NCBI RefSeq assembly: GCF_026790145.1
Contig: NZ_JALAMS010000022.1
Location: forward strand, 1-53,856
Reading direction: 5' to 3'
Length of the DNA stretch: 53,856 nucleotides
Source of the DNA: Bacillus_I endophytica_A
GTDB taxonomy: Bacteria > Bacillota > Bacilli > Bacillales > Bacillaceae_H
Part shown: one piece after another, positions 49,353 through 53,856 of the stretch
Layout: the number at the start of each line of letters is the position of its first letter
How positions within the stretch are numbered: position 1 is the first letter of the stretch
Notes under the pieces: generated by a model
What the model was told of the DNA's origin: nothing
Seen by the model: only the letters and a program-made list of their open reading frames with translations
Database searches by the model: none
Made by a program: the position numbers and the translations under genes

Positions 49353-50351
49353 CTATCCCTCCTGTAATTCCAACACCAGCTCCTCTATTAATAGCTGTGG
49401 ATTCATATTGGAGCTTAGCTTCTGCTTAGCTTTTAGCACAGCTTCCAAACGTTGAACACTTTTTCTTTGTGTTGTTTGCAAAGCCTGCTTCTTAAGTTGT
49501 TCTCTATAACCTATAAAAGCGATAGTCTGTTCATTATCAGCCTGTAACTGCACTAAATCTCTATACAATAGTAAAAGGAGATGCAAGCCTTTCTCATACT
49601 GCTCTTTATCCTTGAAATGGGAAATCCACTGCTCCTGGATAAAAAACAGAGCTTGCTCTGGTCTTGTTACTAATGTTTCATTTAATTTTATCACTAACTT
49701 TCGTGCAAGTCCAAACCATTCATCTTCATTTAACTGTAAAGCTTCTTCAAGGCTATTTGTTAAGTGAGATAATAACTGCGCAGTAGAAGGAGAGACGCTA
49801 TGTTCAACAAGGGTATCAACTAAAACTTGTGGAGTAAGTGGTTGAAATGAAAGTACTTGGCATCTTGACACAATTGTATCAAGTAACTGATGAATCTGCT
49901 CAGTTAATAAGATAGCATATGTGTCTGCATGCGGTTCTTCTAAAAACTTCAATAAGCTGTTTGCTGCGTTTGGCGTCATCTTGTTAACATGTTCGATAAT
50001 ATAGAGCTTCTTTCTTGACTCTACACCTGTTCTCTGAAACTCTGCTTGTAAATATTGAATTTGCTCTTTTTTAATAGACTGACCTTCAGGAGAAATGAAA
50101 TGAATGTCAGGGTGATTCTGTGATTCAATCCGTCTACAATTTGAACAAGTAGAACAAGGTTTAGCTCCATCCCTATTTGTACAAAATAAACTTTTAGCCA
50201 TTTGAAAGCTTACATCTTTCTTTCCTGTGCCCCGTCCGCCTTCAAATAAGTATGCATGCGAGACACGTTCCTTGTTTAAACTGTTCTCAATCATTTTCAT
50301 CACTTTTGGTTGAATGTTTTCAAGTTCTCTCCAGTTTTTCACGATTCTCAC
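49353..50351 (-). CDS. holB: DNA polymerase III delta' subunit
   Basis: Clamp-loader component. The 332-aa AAA+ protein has P-loop GGRGTGKK (about 39-46), zinc module CSTCSNCRR (about 65-73), NSLLKFLEEP and the sensor SRCQ. GTG start; a second GTG 3 codons on could also serve. Located tmk-darA-yaaR-holB as in B. subtilis. Confidence 0.95.
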   Translation of the reverse strand: MRIVKNWRELENIQPKVMKMIENSLNKERVSHAYLFEGGRGTGKKDVSFQMAKSLFCTNRDGAKPCSTCSNCRRIESQNHPDIHFISPEGQSIKKEQIQYLQAEFQRTGVESRKKLYIIEHVNKMTPNAANSLLKFLEEPHADTYAILLTEQIHQLLDTIVSRCQVLSFQPLTPQVLVDTLVEHSVSPSTAQLLSHLTNSLEEALQLNEDEWFGLARKLVIKLNETLVTRPEQALFFIQEQWISHFKDKEQYEKGLHLLLLLYRDLVQLQADNEQTIAFIGYREQLKKQALQTTQRKSVQRLEAVLKAKQKLSSNMNPQLLIEELVLELQEG

Positions 50352-50361
50352 TCACTTCAAA

Positions 50362-50793
50362 TTACATATATAAATTAATTAAAAGGCCTTTAATTTCACC
50401 TAACTTTTTTAGTAAAGAGATCGAGTCTGCTTGTTGATTTGTTATATCCTTAGTAAGCTCCATTAACTTTTCATCAATCTCTTCAACAGTTGTTAGTTTT
50501 TGGGTCTGTCCATCATAACTAAAACTTCTAGAATCCTTAAGATCCAATCCAAATTCTACAGCTTCCTTAATAAAACGCCTTATAAGCATCTTATACTTAG
50601 CCATTTCCCGTAATGTTTGAGAGCGAGCAAGGCGCTGTCCTTGGTCTTCAATTCCTGCCATAAGCTGCTGTAGCTGTAGTTTATTTGCCTGTTTTCCAAC
50701 GAGATCCTGAAATTTTAGCGGGGAAGACGTGACCTTCTGACTTTGTTGTCTATCTTGCTCAATATATAATGGAGCATCTTGATTAATTTTCAT
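50362..50793 (-). CDS. yaaR: DUF327 protein YaaR
   Basis: The 143-aa, largely helical protein of unknown function. Visible features: a Gln-rich N-terminus, LLRRFIKEAV-type amphipathic helix (MLIRRFIKEAVEFGLDL) and KLTTVEEIDEKLMELTKDI. Lies 10 bases before holB and 15 after darA, so it is part of the replication-gene unit. ATG after AGGGATAAAA. Confidence 0.9.
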   Translation of the reverse strand: MKINQDAPLYIEQDRQQSQKVTSSPLKFQDLVGKQANKLQLQQLMAGIEDQGQRLARSQTLREMAKYKMLIRRFIKEAVEFGLDLKDSRSFSYDGQTQKLTTVEEIDEKLMELTKDITNQQADSISLLKKLGEIKGLLINLYM

Positions 50794-50808
50794 TTTTATC
50801 CCTTCATT

Positions 50809-51138
50809 TTAGAACTGATGGAAAGCTTCAACTGGTAATACAAAGACTGTTGCACCACCAACTTCTACTTCTACAGGATATGGAATATAAGAATCTACGT
50901 TACCACCCATAGGTGAAAGTGGAGAAACGAATTTCTTGCGGTTTTGACAGTTATTCTTAATTACCTCTAAAAGCTCATCAACACGATCATCATCTGTACC
51001 AATCATAAGCGTTGTGTTTCCAGATTTCAAGAAACCCCCTGAACTCGAAAGCTTTGTAGAACGAAAATTATTTTCTACGAGCGCATCTAAAAATTTTGTG
51101 CTGTCTGTATCCTGAACCACTACTATAACAAGTTTCAT
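50809..51138 (-). CDS. darA: c-di-AMP-binding PII-like protein DarA (YaaQ)
   Basis: The 109-aa PII-like trimer subunit; in B. subtilis it binds c-di-AMP and influences growth at low potassium. Conserved STKLSSSGGFLKSGNTTLMIG and the C-terminal EVGGATVFVLPVE are the ligand-binding loops. ATG after AAAGGGAG. Confidence 0.95.
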   Translation of the reverse strand: MKLVIVVVQDTDSTKFLDALVENNFRSTKLSSSGGFLKSGNTTLMIGTDDDRVDELLEVIKNNCQNRKKFVSPLSPMGGNVDSYIPYPVEVEVGGATVFVLPVEAFHQF

Positions 51139-51232
51139 TTTACATACTCCCTTTCCATAAGGTTATATAGTTCTCATAGTTCTCATATTTTTCTTTATTA
51201 TATCAAGAAATTTTCTCTTATGACGAAATGTT

Positions 51233-51862
51233 TCAGAGTTTATACTTCCTTTGCAAATGATAAAGTACATCTTCAAAAACTTCAGAAACTGTTCGATTTG
51301 CATCAATTTTTATGATTCTTTCTGGAAATTTCTCTTGAAGAATTAGATAACCTTCTCTAACTTTCCTATGAAAATTTAATGTTTCTAGATCAAGACGATT
51401 TACCTCTCGATCTTTATTTTGATTTATTCTTTCTAATCCTGCTTCAACATCAAGGTCTAAGTAAAATGTAATATCAGGCATATAGCCATCAACTGCAAAA
51501 GAATTAATGGAAAGAATAGCTTCTAGGTCAATTTCTCTTGCGTAACCTTGATAAGCTAAAGAACTATCAATAAACCTGTCACATATAACATACTTTCCCT
51601 CTTTTAAAGAAGGTATAACCTTTTCAACTAAATGTTGACGTCTTGCTGCGGCATAAAGAAGAGCTTCTGTTCTGCCATCCATTGTTGTATGCTCTTTGTC
51701 TAGAATGATACTTCTAATCTTTTCGGAGATTTCAATTCCCCCAGGTTCTCTTGTAAAAATAGCTGGAATACTGCGACTTTCTAATTCTTGCTGTAGCTTA
51801 TTTATAATAGTAGTTTTCCCTGCTCCTTCAGGTCCTTCAAAGGTAATAAAACGTTCTGTCAT
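51233..51862 (-). CDS. tmk: Thymidylate kinase
   Basis: Phosphorylates dTMP to dTDP. The 209-aa protein has P-loop FEGPEGAGKTT (about 8-18), the DR motif in CDRFIDSSLAYQG and TREPGG. ATG overlaps the yaaO stop (ATGA). Confidence 0.97.
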   Translation of the reverse strand: MTERFITFEGPEGAGKTTIINKLQQELESRSIPAIFTREPGGIEISEKIRSIILDKEHTTMDGRTEALLYAAARRQHLVEKVIPSLKEGKYVICDRFIDSSLAYQGYAREIDLEAILSINSFAVDGYMPDITFYLDLDVEAGLERINQNKDREVNRLDLETLNFHRKVREGYLILQEKFPERIIKIDANRTVSEVFEDVLYHLQRKYKL

Positions 51863-53310
51863 ACTTCCTCGTCCTCTCGTACAAAAATCTCAATTTCACT
51901 TTCAGGCTTTTGTATTCCTTGAATATGTACATTTTCACTTATTAATTTTTTTAAGTAAGAAATCCCATCTTCCCCTAACTTTTCTCCCTCCATGAAAAGA
52001 GGAATCCCAGGTGGATAAGGAATAATATTTCTAGCTGTTACTTTTCCTTTTGCCGCATCTATATGAACCTTTCTTCTTTTCAAGATTTTCCCTTCTTGAT
52101 ATGTCACATCTAGAGGATGTACATTTTTTCTAAAGTTATGTAAGAAGAAGCTTGAAACTGCCTGTTCCTGATATTGAGACACTTGTTGTGCAGCAATCTC
52201 TTTAAGGCTATGGATCAATTTTTCATCATAAAAATTTGTTGTTAACGGCAAAATAAATAGTACGCTCTTTTCATTTGCCAACTCACTATATATACCTCGC
52301 TGTTCTAATAAAGCTTGAAGGGCATAACCTGATAATCCATCAAGACTTATAGAAAGCTTTAGGGGATCATGACTAATATTAACATAATCAGGCTTTAGAA
52401 CAGTTATACCATCTATACAAGCTATTTCTTCTCTAAATTTCTTTAATGAATGAAGAATATAATCTTCTTTCCCTAATAAAGAGGATAGATAAAAGCGAGC
52501 TAAATCTAAAGAAGCCATAATAGGATATGAAGGGCTACTTGATTGAAGTATTGATAAAAAATAGGAAAGTTCCTCCTTATCAATAAGGTCACCTTGAGCA
52601 TGTAAGTATGATCCCATTGTCATTGCTGGTAATGTTTTATGAGCTGATTGAATTACTATATCTGCTCCTAAACCGACAGATGAGATTGGAAAGCCATCTA
52701 AAATAAAATGAGCTCCGTGTGCTTCATCTACGATAACTGGTATCCTCTTAGCATGTGCATGCTTAATAATGGAACAAAGATTATTAGAAACACCATAATA
52801 GCTTGGATTTGTAAGTACTATAGCTTTAACGTTTGGATAGTTCTCAATAGCATCCTTTATATCATTTTCTGTTATTCCTAGTGAAAATCCAGTTTGAGAA
52901 TCAATCTCTGGAGTTAAAAATAAAGGATGAGCTCCGGTTAACTTCAAAGCATTTAAAATAGATTTATGAGAATCACGTTGAACGAGAATCTGTTCACCGT
53001 CCTTGCACACTGACATAATGGAAGCAAGATTACCAACCGTTGAACCGTTAACCAAAAAGAAAGTTTGCTCTACTTTATATAGCTCTTTGGCTAATTCCTG
53101 TGCTTCTTTAATCACTCCTTCAGGAGCATGAAGGTCATCAAGATCTGTTACTTCTGTTGCGTCTATTTTCAATAAATCTTGAAAAAATGATTTTCCAAGA
53201 AGAGGAAAGACCTCTCCATTTTTATGTCCTGGAACATGATAAGAAGAAGGTTCTGTTCTCATATGATTTACTAATTTAGAATATAAGGGAGTGTTTGATT
53301 GAGATGTCAT
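51859..53310 (-). CDS. yaaO: Orn/Lys/Arg decarboxylase family protein YaaO
   Basis: PLP enzyme of fold type I. The 483-aa protein has the PLP lysine K225 in SAHKTLPAM, D195 in VDEAHGAHF, and VNGSTVGNL for phosphate binding; the C-terminal wing domain follows. The amino-acid substrate (Lys or Arg most likely) cannot be decided. ATG 53310 with AAGGAA upstream; TTG 53319 is less likely. Coupled to tmk. The xpaC-yaaN pair that lies here in B. subtilis is missing. Confidence 0.93.
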   Translation of the reverse strand: MTSQSNTPLYSKLVNHMRTEPSSYHVPGHKNGEVFPLLGKSFFQDLLKIDATEVTDLDDLHAPEGVIKEAQELAKELYKVEQTFFLVNGSTVGNLASIMSVCKDGEQILVQRDSHKSILNALKLTGAHPLFLTPEIDSQTGFSLGITENDIKDAIENYPNVKAIVLTNPSYYGVSNNLCSIIKHAHAKRIPVIVDEAHGAHFILDGFPISSVGLGADIVIQSAHKTLPAMTMGSYLHAQGDLIDKEELSYFLSILQSSSPSYPIMASLDLARFYLSSLLGKEDYILHSLKKFREEIACIDGITVLKPDYVNISHDPLKLSISLDGLSGYALQALLEQRGIYSELANEKSVLFILPLTTNFYDEKLIHSLKEIAAQQVSQYQEQAVSSFFLHNFRKNVHPLDVTYQEGKILKRRKVHIDAAKGKVTARNIIPYPPGIPLFMEGEKLGEDGISYLKKLISENVHIQGIQKPESEIEIFVREDEEV

Positions 53311-53394
53311 TTTTATCAATTCCTTTTTTATCTCTCTTAACCAATAGTAGCAAATAAAAAGAACTTGTGAAACAATAGAATAACGATAAAAAAA

Positions 53395-53424
53395 GACTGC
53401 TTCTTTATTAAAGTAAGAAGCAGA
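53395..53424 (-). terminator. Terminator after csfB
   Basis: A 9-bp stem CTGCTTCTT (53397-53405) with 53415-53423 and seven Ts on the minus strand; separates csfB from yaaO. Confidence 0.87.
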
Positions 53425-53616
53425 CTATAATTCAACTTTAGATGTATTCATTCGCTTTAGTTTTTTCACATAGTAATCATACATTACTTCATTTGTTTCT
53501 GTATCCACAATTTCTTTCTCACAATCTCTACATAGGAAAGAAAATAATATCCTAATACCTTCTTCTCTATATTCCTCACATACCATACATTGTTCTTTTT
53601 GATGATTCGCCTTCAT
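53425..53616 (-). CDS. csfB: Anti-sigma-G factor Gin (CsfB)
   Basis: The 63-aa zinc protein has two CxxC pairs (C10/C13 and C29/C32) and the C-terminal YYVKKLK segment shared with B. subtilis CsfB. Known role: holds sigma-G (and later sigma-E in the mother cell) inactive. ATG after GGAGGGAGAAATAA. A perfect sigma-F -10 box lies upstream, in line with the name (compartment-specific sigma-F gene). Confidence 0.92.
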   Translation of the reverse strand: MKANHQKEQCMVCEEYREEGIRILFSFLCRDCEKEIVDTETNEVMYDYYVKKLKRMNTSKVEL

Positions 53617-53642
53617 TTATTTCTCCCTCCTCTTACTAATAC

Positions 53643-53670
53643 AGTATAACCAGCACTTTAGAGAATATAC
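53643..53670 (-). promoter_or_regulatory. csfB sigma-F promoter
   Basis: Minus strand: GTATA (53666-53670), 14 bp, GGTTATACT (53643-53651), a full match to the -10 pattern GGnnAnAnT. Confidence 0.82.
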
Positions 53671-53797
53671 ACATTAAGAGAGTTTAAGATAACTAGATTA
53701 TAGGCTGAAATACTAATTAGCGTATTATATGAAGAGTACATTCTTCTAGTGCATGGTCCATAAATGAAAACAACCTGTCTTTTCTTTGTAAATACAT
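53671..53797. other. Gene-free spacer between 5S terminator and csfB
   Basis: No open frame with a ribosome binding site and no hairpin of note. Confidence 0.5.
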
Positions 53798-53830
53798 AAA
53801 AAGGCTGATCTTTTATAGATCAGCCTTTTT
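53798..53830 (-). terminator. rRNA operon terminator
   Basis: A 13-bp stem AAAAAGGCTGATC with complement 53818-53830, 7-base loop, T run on the minus strand, directly after the 5S gene. Confidence 0.92.
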
Positions 53831-53837
53831 GTATAGT

Positions 53838-53856
53838 GCCTGGCAACGTCCTACTC
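53838..53856 (-). rRNA. 5S rRNA, 3' end only (partial)
   Basis: The last 19 bases are the reverse complement of the 5S 3' end (GAGTAGGACGTTGCCAGGC). The rest lies right of the window. This is the upstream rRNA operon, transcribed leftward into the csfB region and stopped by a terminator. Confidence 0.88.

Noticed and set aside
1..53856. CRISPR array, insertion sequence, prophage, toxin-antitoxin or defence system
   Set aside because: No spaced repeats, transposase, integrase or related families; almost every frame is a core Bacillus gene.

Overview
The window is low-GC Gram-positive chromosome from an endospore-forming Bacillaceae (Bacillus sensu lato). The evidence is the sporulation set (spoIIE, spoVT, spoVG, yabG, yabP, yabQ, sspF, fin, csfB), abrB, and a gene order that follows the Bacillus subtilis rrnA-to-rrnJ segment almost gene for gene, here read on the minus strand. 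The species cannot be fixed from the sequence alone. Nearly all genes are on the minus strand, so by comparison with B. subtilis oriC lies beyond the right end. Only tRNA-Met, bioB and abrB are on the plus strand. The right edge holds the 3' end of a 5S rRNA and the left edge the 5' end of the next 16S rRNA, so the window is the whole unique segment between two rRNA operons.

Right to left (direction of transcription): 53.6-47.4 kb carries csfB/gin, yaaO, tmk, darA, yaaR, holB, ricT, yabA, yabB/trmN6, yazA and rsmI (replication, nucleotide supply, c-di-AMP sensing, tRNA/rRNA modification). At 46.2-38 kb lie abrB (divergent), metG, tatD, yabE, rnmV, ksgA, yabG, veg and sspF. At 37.6-30.7 kb lie ispE, purR, ridA, spoVG, glmU, prs, ctc, pth and fin. 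At 30.6-20.8 kb lie mfd, spoVT, yabM, mazG/yabN, rqcP, yabP, yabQ, divIC and yabR. A plus-strand tRNA-Met and a solitary bioB interrupt the series at 19.3-20.7 kb. The left 19 kb carries spoIIE, yabS, yabT, tilS, hpt, ftsH, coaX, hslO, cysK, the folate operon pabB-pabA-pabC-folP-folB-folK, then dusB and lysS.

I see no mobile element, phage, CRISPR array or recognisable unknown multigene system. Much of the interest is in regulation readable from the DNA: a TRAP-type (G/U)AG repeat track over the pabA ribosome binding site; a perfect ECF-sigma promoter aimed antisense into yabE; a BirA-type operator before bioB; a Spo0A-type promoter with 21-bp spacing before spoIIE; tandem Spo0A boxes after the abrB promoter; and candidate promoters for sigma-B (ctc), sigma-H (spoVG), sigma-F (csfB, yabS), sigma-F/G (fin), sigma-G (spoVT, sspF) and sigma-K (yabG). 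Relative to my recollection of B. subtilis, yazB, xpaC-yaaN and the tRNA-Glu next to tRNA-Met are missing and bioB is extra.
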